From NCBI GenBank assembly GCA_023457715.1, contig JAEWKR010000191.1:1-14865 (forward strand): DNA of 14,865 nt, in the 5' to 3' direction. Position 1 is the stretch's first letter. Every line of letters begins with the position of its first letter. Under the pieces are notes generated by a model. It had not been told where the DNA came from, searched no databases, and saw nothing but the letters and a program-made list of their open reading frames with translations. This DNA is from Verrucomicrobiota bacterium (GTDB lineage: Bacteria; Verrucomicrobiota; Verrucomicrobiia; Opitutales; Opitutaceae). A program made the position numbers and the translations under genes. Of this stretch, positions 1-6,548 are shown piece after piece.

Positions 1-72
<72 letters not shown>

Positions 73-131
73 CGATGGGCGGCTACCAGAATGTAGCGAA
101 GAGCGCCAGCGATTCGACGACTGACGCCGAT

Positions 132-166
132 CTCACATCTCAAATCTCAAATCTCAAATCCCAGAT
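132..166. repeat. Heptameric tandem repeat, unit CTCAAAT, five copies
   Basis: Five head-to-tail heptads: CTCACAT, three exact CTCAAAT, then CCCAGAT. A run of eight C follows (167-174). The unit differs from the TGAAATC type next to it but keeps the 7-bp period. With the neighbouring arrays it fills the 230-bp stretch beyond the 3' end of argS. I see no gene in that stretch. Confidence 0.9.
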
Positions 167-181
167 CCCCCCCCAATTGCT

Positions 182-223
182 GAGAATCTGAAATCTGAAA
201 TCTGAAATGCCGGCGTAGCCGGC
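182..223 (+). repeat. Composite element copy 1: TGAAATC array plus GNA-loop hairpin, 3' of argS
   Basis: A degenerate heptad leads into TGAAATC copies at 189-195, 196-202 and 203-208. A hairpin follows directly: stem GCCGGC (209-214), loop GTA, stem GCCGGC (218-223). The hairpin lies 7 bp beyond the argS stop codon, so in the argS transcript the order is stop, hairpin, then ATTTCAG-type heptads. It pairs with copy 2, in opposite orientation, upstream of argS. Confidence 0.9.
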
Positions 224-230
224 AACCGGC

Positions 231-2006
231 CTACATCCGCGTCAGGGTGCGCAGGCCGAGCAGCTTCAGGCCGGTCTCCAAGGTCAACAGCGTGCGGGCG
301 CACAGGAGGAGCCGGCGCGCGCGAACGGCGGGGTCGTCGACCAGCACTTTGTCGGCGTTGTTGAACGAGCTGTAGTCGCCGGCCAGTTCGAACAAATAAA
401 GGCAGAGGTAGTGGGGCCGGAGGGAATCGGCGGCGAGCCGAACCGCGTCGGGGAACTTCGTCAGCTTGCGGGCGAGCACGAGTTCCGTGGGCGTCTCCAG
501 GCCCGTCGCGGCGGCGGTGGCTTCGACCGCGGCGGGCGCGCTGCCCGCCTTGCGGAAGATCGAGTGAATGCGCGCGACGGCATACAGCAAATAGGGAGCG
601 GTGTTGCCCTCGAGCGACAGCATCTTGTCCCACGAGAAGACGTAGTTGCTGCTGCGGTTCTGGGACAGATCGGCGTATTGCACCGCGCCGATGCCGACCA
701 CGCGCGCGATCTCACGCCGCTCCGCTTCGGGCAGCTCCGCGTTCTTCTCGCTCACGATCGCGTAGGCGCGCTCCTCGGCCTCGTCGAGCAGCGCCTTGAG
801 CTTGATCACATCGCCACTGCGGGTCTTGAGCGCCTTCCCATCCTCGCCGGTCACGGCACCGAAGGTGACGTGGTGCAGCTCCGGCAGCCGGTAGCCCTTG
901 GCGGCGAACCATTTTTTCACCGTCAGAAACAGCTGCTCAAAATGGTCGGCCTGCCGGAAATCGGTGACGATCACGATGCCATCGGCGTTGAAATGCTCCG
1001 TCCGGTAGAGCGCGGTCGCGAGATCGGTCGACGCGTAGCCGCTGGCGCCATCGGCCTTGCGCACCATGAAGGGGTTCGGCCGCTCCGCGTTCCGGCTGAA
1101 GCGGGGATGCTCGTCGTGAAATACGACCAGGGCCCCGGCGCTGTTCTCGGCGAGCTTCGCCTCCGTGAGCTCCTGATAGACGCGCTCGACCTTGTCGTTG
1201 TAAAAGCTCTCGCCGAGGTTGTGGTCGAAGGTGATCCCCAACCGGTCGTAGATCTGCTGAAAGGCGGCCAGGCTGACCTCGGAAAACGTCTTCCAGAGGG
1301 CGACGTTTTCGGGATCGCCGCTTTGCAGTTTCACCAGTTCCCGCCGCGCCTCCTCGAGTTCCGGCGAACCCTCCGGGGTGGCATTGTTCCCGAGCTTGTA
1401 GAGCCGCTCGAGTTCCTCGATCGCATCGGCCGCGAGGGCCGCGGGATCGGCCCACCGCTTGTAACCGTAGATGAGCTTGCCAAACTGAGTGCCCCAGTCG
1501 CCCAGATGGTTGTCGCGAATCACCTTTGCGCCGGTGAACGCCAGCATCCGGCAGATCGCCTCGCCGATGACGGCCGACCGAAGATGGCCCACATGCATCT
1601 GCTTCGCGGTGTTCGGCGAGGAATAGTCCACGACCCAGGTCTGATTGGCGTGCGCCGCCGCGGCGCCCGCCCGCAGCTGCGCCTCGGAGTCGTACGCCCG
1701 CAGCCAGGCCAGCAGGGCTTCCGGCTTAAGGGTGAAGTTGATGAACCCGGGACCGGCAATCGTAACGTCGTAAAGCGCACCCAGGTCTGCCGGCAGCGCG
1801 CCGACGAGTTTTTCCGCAACCTGTCGCGGGTTCTGTTTTCGCGCCTTCGCGTAGGCGAGCACGCCGTTGGCCTGAAAATCACCGTGCCGCGGTTCCGCCG
1901 TGCGGACCTCGGGCGCGAACGCGCCGGCGTCGGGAAGTCCGGCCGCCTGCGCGGCAGCCTTGATCGCCGTGTCGAGATCGCTGGCGAGGTTGAACGGGAC
2001 GTGCAT
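231..2006 (-). CDS. argS: Arginyl-tRNA synthetase (ArgS)
   Basis: Cytoplasmic class I synthetase that charges tRNA-Arg with arginine using ATP. The 591-aa product has the usual length. It shows an N-terminal additional domain (about residues 1-110), the HIGH signature as HVGH (138-141) inside the SSPNTAKQMHVGHLRS block, the NHLGDWGTQFG block (166-176), and the KMSKS-equivalent loop as KTRSG (394-398), typical of ArgS, which often lacks a canonical KMSKS. The C-terminal DALR anticodon-binding helical domain ends in GLRTLTRM. I chose the ATG at 2006, which gives MHVPFNLASDL. An in-frame TTG at 2042 would add 12 residues and run to the edge of the copy 2 hairpin. No Shine-Dalgarno sequence precedes either start. 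The gene stands alone, bracketed by composite elements copy 1 (3') and copy 2 (5'). Confidence 0.97.
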   Translation of the reverse strand: MHVPFNLASDLDTAIKAAAQAAGLPDAGAFAPEVRTAEPRHGDFQANGVLAYAKARKQNPRQVAEKLVGALPADLGALYDVTIAGPGFINFTLKPEALLAWLRAYDSEAQLRAGAAAAHANQTWVVDYSSPNTAKQMHVGHLRSAVIGEAICRMLAFTGAKVIRDNHLGDWGTQFGKLIYGYKRWADPAALAADAIEELERLYKLGNNATPEGSPELEEARRELVKLQSGDPENVALWKTFSEVSLAAFQQIYDRLGITFDHNLGESFYNDKVERVYQELTEAKLAENSAGALVVFHDEHPRFSRNAERPNPFMVRKADGASGYASTDLATALYRTEHFNADGIVIVTDFRQADHFEQLFLTVKKWFAAKGYRLPELHHVTFGAVTGEDGKALKTRSGDVIKLKALLDEAEERAYAIVSEKNAELPEAERREIARVVGIGAVQYADLSQNRSSNYVFSWDKMLSLEGNTAPYLLYAVARIHSIFRKAGSAPAAVEATAAATGLETPTELVLARKLTKFPDAVRLAADSLRPHYLCLYLFELAGDYSSFNNADKVLVDDPAVRARRLLLCARTLLTLETGLKLLGLRTLTRM

Positions 2007-2048
2007 CCCGGTAGCCAACCGGAAATCCCGCAGCGTCGGCAAGCCGGA

Positions 2049-2091
2049 TCCGGCTTCGCCGGAATTTCAGATTTTAAATTTCAAATTTCAG
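2049..2091 (-). repeat. Composite element copy 2: heptamer array plus GNA-loop hairpin, 5' of argS
   Basis: On the plus strand there is a hairpin (TCCGGC 2049-2054, TTC, GCCGGA 2058-2063) followed by heptads ATTTCAG, ATTTTAA, ATTTCAA, ATTTCAG (2064-2091). Read on the minus strand this is array, then hairpin with loop GAA (core GCGAAGC), then argS, whose ATG starts 42 bp further on. Same internal order as copy 1, mirror-image placement around argS. Confidence 0.9.
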
Positions 2092-2146
2092 ATATCTCCG
2101 GAGCAGCCACCGATTTCACCGATGGGCACAGCTAGGATCGGTGGGA

Positions 2147-2213
2147 GGGCGGTGCTTTAGCCCGCCATGGTATTTCGAGGAGCTCCAGTGGCGGGCCGAA
2201 GCACCACCGTCCC
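2147..2213. repeat. REP/MITE-like imperfect inverted repeat
   Basis: Arm GGTGCTTTAGCCCGCCA (2151-2167) is matched 15 of 17 by the reverse complement of 2189-2205, with G/C-rich flanks extending the pairing. The 21-bp spacer contains the 8-bp palindrome GGAGCTCC (2179-2186). It encodes nothing and resembles a REP-type or small non-autonomous palindromic element. The octamer GCTTTAGC inside it recurs at 10549-10556, and GCTTTAGCG occurs near 14813. Confidence 0.75.
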
Positions 2214-2260
2214 CAAAACCCAAAACCCAAAACTCAAAACCCAAAACCCAAAACCCAAAA
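2212..2260. repeat. Heptameric tandem repeat, unit CCCAAAA, seven copies
   Basis: Seven heptads, six exact CCCAAAA and one CTCAAAA, ending 5 bp beyond the histidine kinase stop codon. On the kinase's sense strand it reads as six runs of three or more G separated mostly by four T, a G-quadruplex-prone pattern. It abuts the REP-like palindrome at 2147-2213. Confidence 0.93.
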
Positions 2261-2265
2261 CCTCC

Positions 2266-3651
2266 TCACCCCTTGGGCAGCCGGACCACGAATCTGGCTC
2301 CGCCACCGGTCACGTCTTCGATCGCGACCGCACCGCCATGGGCTTCGACGATCGCCTTCACCATGCTCAGGCCCAGGCCGAGGCCGCGTTGCGAGCGGCT
2401 GGAGTCGCCCCGGTAGAGGCGTCGGAAGACGGCTTCGCGCTCGGCGGCCGGCACGCCGGGACCGTTGTCGGACACCTCGAGCACGGCGGCATCGGCTTCG
2501 CTGCGCGCGTGGAGGGTCACCTTGCCGCCCGCGGGCGTGTACTTGAGGGCATTATCGAGCAGATTGTTCACGGCCTGGCTGAGTCGGACGGGATCGCCGT
2601 CCAGTTCAGCGGGCCCGTGATCCTCCACGGCCACGGCGATGGCTTTCTCCTCCGCGACCTCGCGGTACAGGTCGACCGCCCGCTCGATCGCGGAACGCAG
2701 GTCCATCGGCTCGCGGTGCAGCTTCAGGGCCCCGGCTTCGGCCGCGGAGATGTCGAGCAGCGCCTCGAGCAGGTGCAGCACGCGGTCGGATTCGTCCACA
2801 CAATCGGCCAGGGCGTTCTTCACCACCGCGGGGTCGCCGTCGTCCTGCAGCGCGAGCTCCGCGGTGCCGCGCAGCCGCGTCAGCGGGGTGCGCAGATCGT
2901 GCGCGAGATTGTCCAGCGTCTCCCGCAGCACCCGGACATGTGCGCCGTTCTTGTCGAGCAGGGTGTTGAGCTGGCGCACCAGTTCGTCGAGTTCCCCGCG
3001 TCCTCGCTCCGTGGGTACGCGCGCGGACAGGTCGCCGGTCTCGATGATCCGGCGGGTGGTGGCGGAAACGGCCCGCAGCGGGCGCGTCGCGCGCCACGCG
3101 AGGAGCGTGCCGACCGCGACCGAGAGAAGGAGCGCGCCGGCGCCGACCGCAATGAAGGCGCGCCGCAACGGGGTGAGCAGCACGTCGACGCTGTCGGTCA
3201 GCATGCCCACCTGGAGCAACCGGCTGTCGGCGAGGACGTGGGAGGCCATGGCGTAGTCGCGCAAGGCATTCTGCGTGGGCAGCCGCAGGGTCTTTGTCTC
3301 GCGGGTGTAGACGAACGGGCCCAGCGGAACGCGTTGCACCTGCGTTTCCACCCACTCCGGCGGAGCGCCGACCCAGTCGTAGGAACTGTCGGGATTCACG
3401 ATCCGCACGAAGTACGGCTGCGGGTCGCGGATGGCGTCGATTTCCCGCTTGAGGAGAATGATCCCGCCACGGTCGTAGGCGGCGGCGAAGTGTTCCGCGC
3501 GGGTGGCCACGGCCTGGCGTTCCCGGCCCTCGAGCGCGGCCGCGAGCACCCAGTAGAGCACGCCGAAGAGCACGGCTGCGCTCAACGCGAACACCAGCGC
3601 GTACTGGACGGCGAGGCGAAAAGCGAGGGACTGGCGTAGTCGCTCAAGCAT
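2266..3651 (-). CDS. Membrane sensor histidine kinase, partner of the adjacent response regulator
   Basis: A 461-aa inner-membrane kinase expected to autophosphorylate and pass phosphate to the regulator encoded just upstream. Visible parts in order: transmembrane helix 1 (about 13-40), extracytoplasmic sensor region (about 41-163) without a domain I recognise, transmembrane helix 2 (about 165-187), HAMP linker, HisKA box NLAHDLRTPLTRLRG with phospho-acceptor H251, N box NNLLDNALKYTP (362-373), G1 DNGPGVP (395-401), G2 GLGLGLSMVK (423-432). The start is taken as the ATG at 3651, which overlaps the regulator's stop by 8 nt (ATGCTTGA) and implies translational coupling. A GTG nine codons upstream is possible. 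The architecture resembles CusS/PhoQ-type kinases, but the signal cannot be read from the sequence. A neighbouring HtrA protease hints at envelope stress (inference). Confidence 0.93.
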   Translation of the reverse strand: MLERLRQSLAFRLAVQYALVFALSAAVLFGVLYWVLAAALEGRERQAVATRAEHFAAAYDRGGIILLKREIDAIRDPQPYFVRIVNPDSSYDWVGAPPEWVETQVQRVPLGPFVYTRETKTLRLPTQNALRDYAMASHVLADSRLLQVGMLTDSVDVLLTPLRRAFIAVGAGALLLSVAVGTLLAWRATRPLRAVSATTRRIIETGDLSARVPTERGRGELDELVRQLNTLLDKNGAHVRVLRETLDNLAHDLRTPLTRLRGTAELALQDDGDPAVVKNALADCVDESDRVLHLLEALLDISAAEAGALKLHREPMDLRSAIERAVDLYREVAEEKAIAVAVEDHGPAELDGDPVRLSQAVNNLLDNALKYTPAGGKVTLHARSEADAAVLEVSDNGPGVPAAEREAVFRRLYRGDSSRSQRGLGLGLSMVKAIVEAHGGAVAIEDVTGGGARFVVRLPKG

Positions 3652-4315
3652 GAGGACGGAAGACGTAGCCGACCCCACGGACGGTTTCGAGGCGCGTGTG
3701 GTCGGGATCGATCTTGGCCCGCAGCCGGGAAACCACGACGTCCACCACGTTCGTCTGCGGGTCGAAGCTGTAGTCCCAGACGTGCTCCAGGATCATGGTC
3801 TTGGAGACGGGACGTCCCGCGTGGCGCAGGAGAAAGGCCAGGAGCGAGAATTCGCGCGGCTGCAGGTCGACGGGTGTTCCGGCGCAGGTGACCTCGCGGG
3901 TCACGAGGTCGAGCGTCACGTCGCCGGCCGTGAGCTTCGTTGCTTCCGGCGCCTGGGTCGCCCGCCGGATCAGCGCCTGAACCCGGGCCAGCAGTTCGGA
4001 GAACGCGAAGGGTTTGGTCAGGTAATCGTCTCCGCCGCTCTGCAGCCCGCGGATCCGGTCATCCACCGAACTCCTGGCGCTCAGGATCAACACGGGGATG
4101 GTGTTGCGATTCGCGCGCAGCCGCTTGACGAGGCTGATGCCGTCGAGCTTCGGCAGCATGACGTCGATGACCGCCGCGTCATAGGTGGTGGAGTCGGCGA
4201 GGGCCAGTCCCGTTTCGCCATCGGGAGCATGATCGACCGCGTAGCCCGCCTGTTTCAGGCCACGGACCACAAACGAAGCGATCTTGGCATCATCTTCGAC
4301 GACGAGGACGCGCAT
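3644..4315 (-). CDS. OmpR/PhoB-family response regulator
   Basis: A 223-aa cytoplasmic DNA-binding regulator. The receiver domain (about 1-115) has the acidic pair E7/D8/D9, phospho-acceptor D51 in VIDVMLP, the conserved switch residue S79 and K101 in YLTKPF. The C-terminal winged helix (about 128-223) has the typical LQPREFSLLAFLLRHAGRPVSK and VVSRLRAKID blocks and ends GVGYVFRPHA. It is most like the CusR/CopR/QseB branch of the OmpR family, but branch assignment does not fix the target genes. It is the first gene of a two-gene operon with the kinase. The ATG at 4315 gives a textbook N-terminus, MRVLVVEDDA. No Shine-Dalgarno sequence is visible; the six bases before the ATG are C. Four direct TTTCAG-containing octamers lie 21-52 bp upstream of the start. 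Confidence 0.95.
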   Translation of the reverse strand: MRVLVVEDDAKIASFVVRGLKQAGYAVDHAPDGETGLALADSTTYDAAVIDVMLPKLDGISLVKRLRANRNTIPVLILSARSSVDDRIRGLQSGGDDYLTKPFAFSELLARVQALIRRATQAPEATKLTAGDVTLDLVTREVTCAGTPVDLQPREFSLLAFLLRHAGRPVSKTMILEHVWDYSFDPQTNVVDVVVSRLRAKIDPDHTRLETVRGVGYVFRPHA

Positions 4316-4335
4316 GGGGGGATGGAGACTACAAA

Positions 4336-4367
4336 GGCTGAAACACTGAAAAGCTGAAAGGCTGAAA
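4336..4367. repeat. Four direct octamers (CTGAAA core) upstream of the regulator gene
   Basis: GGCTGAAA, CACTGAAA, AGCTGAAA, GGCTGAAA, exactly 8 bp apart. On the regulator's sense strand they read as TTTCAG-type direct repeats 21-52 bp before the start codon. This could be another short tandem repeat (period 8 rather than 7) or regulator-binding half sites. OmpR-family sites usually repeat at about 10-11 bp, so the first reading is favoured. Confidence 0.7.
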
Positions 4368-4372
4368 GAGAA

Positions 4373-4421
4373 CGGCCCCGGCGTCGTCTGCCGCCCATGC
4401 GGGACAAACGAGCCGGGGCCG
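4373..4421. other. Perfect 10-bp inverted repeat (stem-loop) in the regulator leader
   Basis: CGGCCCCGGC (4373-4382) pairs perfectly with GCCGGGGCCG (4412-4421) across a 29-nt loop. On the minus strand it lies between the protease gene and the regulator and is followed by a T-rich stretch without a clean T-tract. It could be a weak terminator for upstream transcription or a leader hairpin of the regulator operon. Confidence 0.55.
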
Positions 4422-4453
4422 GTTACACAACAACACTACCTGAAAGACAAAGC

Positions 4454-4474
4454 TGAGAGTTGAGAGTTGGGAGC
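4454..4474. repeat. Short heptameric repeat, unit TGAGAGT
   Basis: Two exact TGAGAGT copies followed by TGGGAGC, head to tail. It is a short array but keeps the 7-bp period of the other spacers. It lies within the 374-bp gap between the protease and regulator genes, which is filled by repeats and holds no credible gene. Confidence 0.65.
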
Positions 4475-4498
4475 GGGACGAAGTTCTCGCTCCCGAAT

Positions 4499-4583
4499 TG
4501 TCATCCTGAGGCTTGGCGAAGGATCCATTGGCGCTCTTGCCTGCGCATCGTGAATGGATTCTTCGGCGGCCCTCAGAATGACA
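4499..4583. repeat. REP/MITE-like inverted repeat of the GTCATYCTGAG type
   Basis: The arms at 4499-4529 and 4553-4583 (31 nt each) match at 25 of 31 positions when one is reverse-complemented, around a 23-nt loop. Each arm reads TGTCAT, C or T, CTGAGG, then GGCGAAGGATCC or a close variant. Repeats of the form GTCATTCTGAG...GAAGAATC are scattered in many bacterial genomes and are often mis-annotated as small proteins. The substitutions are mostly unpaired changes, so the copy looks somewhat decayed. Confidence 0.8.
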
Positions 4584-4619
4584 GGCAATGGAAGGCTTTT
4601 CGAACGATTCGGTCTCCGG

Positions 4620-4646
4620 TTTTGCGCCTTTTGCGCCTTCTTGCGG
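4620..4646. repeat. Nonameric tandem repeat, unit TTTTGCGCC
   Basis: Two exact copies of TTTTGCGCC (4620-4628, 4629-4637) and a degenerate third. The period is 9, so it departs from the general 7-bp rule. It may be chance slippage in a repeat-rich spacer. Confidence 0.6.
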
Positions 4647-4659
4647 CAATCCGGTTTGG

Positions 4660-4694
4660 GCCTAACGCCTAGAGCCTACAGCCTACCGCTTAAT
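4660..4694. repeat. Heptameric tandem repeat GCCTANN at the 3' end of the protease gene
   Basis: GCCTAAC, GCCTAGA, GCCTACA, GCCTACC, then GCTTAAT. Five heptads share a constant GCCTA core and vary in the last two bases. The last unit overlaps the protease stop codon (4690-4692), so the array begins exactly where coding ends. Confidence 0.85.
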
Positions 4695-6207
4695 CCTCGC
4701 CGCCGCTGCTCGTCTCGTCAACCACCACGAAGATCGTGTTTCCGCGGGACCAGAGCTTCACGAGTGTCTTGGGCGTTTCGGTCTTGGCGGTGAGTTCCAC
4801 CGCGTCCTCCGCGTTGCGGACGGGCTGCTTGTTGATCTCGAGGATGACATCGCCGGGGCGGATTCCCACGCGGGCTGCAGCGGAGTCCGGGGCGACACTG
4901 GTCACCAGCGCGCCCTGGATGCGGGTCGGAACATTGAACCGCTGGCGCGTTCCCGCCTCCAGGTTGTCGACGCCGACGCCATTGAGAACCCCGGTGTCCT
5001 CACCCATGGTGGCGCTGCTGTCCTCGTCATCCCTGCCGGCGAGGCGCCTGGACTTCGGGCGGTCGCCGGTGGTGGCGGTGATTTGCTTGGTGTCGCCGTC
5101 CCGCAGGACCTCGAGGGTGATCTTGCTCCCGGGCGCCGTGCTGGTCACCGCGAGCGTCAGGTCGTTGGCGTTCGCGACCGGCTTGCCGTTGAGCTTGGTG
5201 ATCACGTCACCCGCCTTGAGCCCGGCCTTGGCGGCGGGACCCGCGGGCTCGACGTCGGCGACGAGTGCTCCCTTGCCGTCCTTCAACTTGAAGGACTCGG
5301 CGAGGACGGGAGTGAGATTCTGGATATGAACGCCGAGGTAGCCGCGAACGACCTTGCCGGACTTCACGAGACTTTCGGCGACGTGGCTCACCATGTTGGC
5401 GGGAACGGCGAAGCCGACACCCTGGAACCCGCCGCTGCGGCTGAGAATGGCGGAGTTGATGCCGATGAGGCGGCCCTGGGTGTCGACCAGCGCGCCACCC
5501 GAGTTGCCGGGGTTGATGGCGGCGTCGGTCTGGATGAAGCTCTCGTAGCCCTCGACGTCCTGGAGGATGCCGACCCGGCGGCCCTTGGCGCTGACGATGC
5601 CGCTGGTCACCGTCTCACCGATGCCGAACGGGTTGCCGATCGCGAGCACGCGGTCGCCCACCTCGACGGTGTCGGTGTCAGCGAGCGTGACGACGGGCAG
5701 ATCCTTCGCGTCGACCTTGATCACGGCGATGTCGGTCTGCGGGTCGCGGCCTACGACCTTCGCGGTGAATTCGCGGCCGTCGGCCATGGCGACCGTCACC
5801 GTGTCCGCGTCACTGATCACGTGGTTGTTCGTGACGATGTGGCCTTCCGGGCTGATGATCACGCCGGAGCCAAGCCCGCTGGTGGGAGCCTGGCGCATCT
5901 CGGGAACGCGACCGCCGAAGAACTGGCGGAAGAAAGGATCGGCAAACATGTCCCCATGCGGATTGCGCACCGCCTTCGCCTTGGTCTCGGTCGTGATCTT
6001 GACCACGGCCGGTGACACGCGTTTCACCACATCGGAGAAACTCGACGGCTCCATCGGCCCCCGCTTCACGGGCGCCGGATCGCGATGGACGGAAATCGCG
6101 GCATTGCCGGGGGACTGCGCCGCGATGCCGGCGAGCGCGCCGCCGAGAACGATGATGCCCGCGGCCCAGGCCGCGCGGCTGCGATTAAAGAGGGAGGAAG
6201 TGTTCAT
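4690..6207 (-). CDS. Periplasmic trypsin-like serine protease/chaperone of the DegP/DegQ (HtrA) family
   Basis: A 505-aa exported protein expected to degrade or refold damaged envelope proteins. The N-terminus MNTSSLFNRSRAAWAAGIIV continues as a hydrophobic stretch to about residue 30, consistent with a signal peptide or anchor. The protease domain carries the full triad: H129 in TNNHVIS, D159 in DPQTDIAVIKV, S236 in NPGNSGGAL. PDZ1 follows (about 288-385, starting RGYLGVHIQ) and PDZ2 after a charged linker (about 405-500). Length and two-PDZ layout match DegP/DegQ/MucD rather than single-PDZ DegS. I chose the ATG at 6207 because it places the signal peptide at the N-terminus; the open frame reaches back to 6369 through repeat DNA. 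No Shine-Dalgarno sequence is visible. An inverted repeat (TGGGTC/GACCCA, 6219-6239) lies in the leader. Confidence 0.95.
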   Translation of the reverse strand: MNTSSLFNRSRAAWAAGIIVLGGALAGIAAQSPGNAAISVHRDPAPVKRGPMEPSSFSDVVKRVSPAVVKITTETKAKAVRNPHGDMFADPFFRQFFGGRVPEMRQAPTSGLGSGVIISPEGHIVTNNHVISDADTVTVAMADGREFTAKVVGRDPQTDIAVIKVDAKDLPVVTLADTDTVEVGDRVLAIGNPFGIGETVTSGIVSAKGRRVGILQDVEGYESFIQTDAAINPGNSGGALVDTQGRLIGINSAILSRSGGFQGVGFAVPANMVSHVAESLVKSGKVVRGYLGVHIQNLTPVLAESFKLKDGKGALVADVEPAGPAAKAGLKAGDVITKLNGKPVANANDLTLAVTSTAPGSKITLEVLRDGDTKQITATTGDRPKSRRLAGRDDEDSSATMGEDTGVLNGVGVDNLEAGTRQRFNVPTRIQGALVTSVAPDSAAARVGIRPGDVILEINKQPVRNAEDAVELTAKTETPKTLVKLWSRGNTIFVVVDETSSGGED

Positions 6208-6315
6208 GGCGTGATACGTGGGTCGGTTCGTTGGACCCAAGATGCCACACCTCCCTGTCAGGCCGCTTGCGCGAGGATTACAGAATTGAAAGGAACCAGC
6301 CTTGCCCAACCCTGA

Positions 6316-6434
6316 GTGCGCAGGCGGGACGCCTACGCTACGCAGAGCCCCAGTGGCAAATCGACTCAATCCTGCGCAGGCGGGGCCACGAAGAGCCCGA
6401 GGCTTCGTGTAGCGTAGGCGTCCCGCCTGCGCAC
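6316..6434. repeat. Palindromic element with perfect 26-bp inverted terminal arms
   Basis: Positions 6316-6341 are the exact reverse complement of 6409-6434 (26 of 26), separated by 67 bp. The interior is also structured: a perfect palindrome CCTGCGCAGG (6371-6380), a partial third copy of the arm (GCGCAGGCGGGG, about 6374-6385), and a 7-bp hairpin CACGAAG/CTTCGTG (6387-6393, 6403-6409). There is no coding potential. It fits a REP/MITE-type element or a strong bidirectional stem-loop between dnaE and the protease gene. Perfect arm identity suggests a recent or conserved structure. Confidence 0.85.
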
Positions 6435-6463
6435 CTGCATGCTTTGTCCAGGTTTGAGTCTTC

Positions 6464-6498
6464 TTTGGCGTTTGGAGTTTGGCGTTTGGGATTTGCCG
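6464..6498. repeat. Heptameric tandem repeat, unit TTTGGNG, 3' of dnaE
   Basis: TTTGGCG, TTTGGAG, TTTGGCG, TTTGGGA, TTTGCCG: five head-to-tail heptads. They run into a 10-bp stem that spans the dnaE stop codon, giving the order array, hairpin, gene end, analogous to the TGAAATC composites but with a different unit and a long loop. The 327-bp gap between dnaE and the protease gene holds this array, the 26-bp inverted repeat and the protease leader. Confidence 0.85.
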
Positions 6499-6548
6499 GC
6501 CGACGCCACATGCGATTCGCCTCGCCCTTTGGGCTCACCGTCGGCCGG
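6496..6548 (-). terminator. Nested stem-loop spanning the dnaE stop codon, possible terminator
   Basis: CCGGCCGACG (6496-6505) pairs perfectly with CGTCGGCCGG (6539-6548). The right arm lies in the last codons of dnaE. Inside the 33-nt loop is a second hairpin, GCCC-TTT-GGGC (6524-6534). No T-tract follows on the minus strand, so intrinsic termination is uncertain. It may instead protect the transcript's 3' end. Confidence 0.45.

Noticed and set aside
167..174. Run of eight C as a phase-variation tract
   Set aside because: It lies in non-coding repeat DNA beyond the argS terminus and controls no visible frame or promoter.
411..2135. 574-codon plus-strand open frame opposite argS
   Set aside because: It is an antisense shadow of a fully conserved argS. 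The translation is Arg/Gly/Val-rich without recognisable motifs, and long antisense frames are expected at this GC content.
2167..3639. 490-codon plus-strand open frame opposite the histidine kinase
   Set aside because: It begins in repeat DNA and runs antisense through the kinase. It has no domain signature.
4329..4649. 106-codon minus-strand frame between the protease and regulator genes
   Set aside because: It translates the GTCATYCTGAG palindrome and neighbouring repeats (HSEGRRRIHSR-like text), a common kind of spurious protein.
5083..6015. 310-codon plus-strand open frame opposite the protease
   Set aside because: It is an antisense shadow. The opposite strand carries the intact catalytic triad and PDZ domains.
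6208..6369. N-terminal extension of the protease frame by 54 residues
   Set aside because: It reads through the 26-bp inverted repeat and spacer DNA, and would bury the signal peptide. The ATG at 6207 is better.
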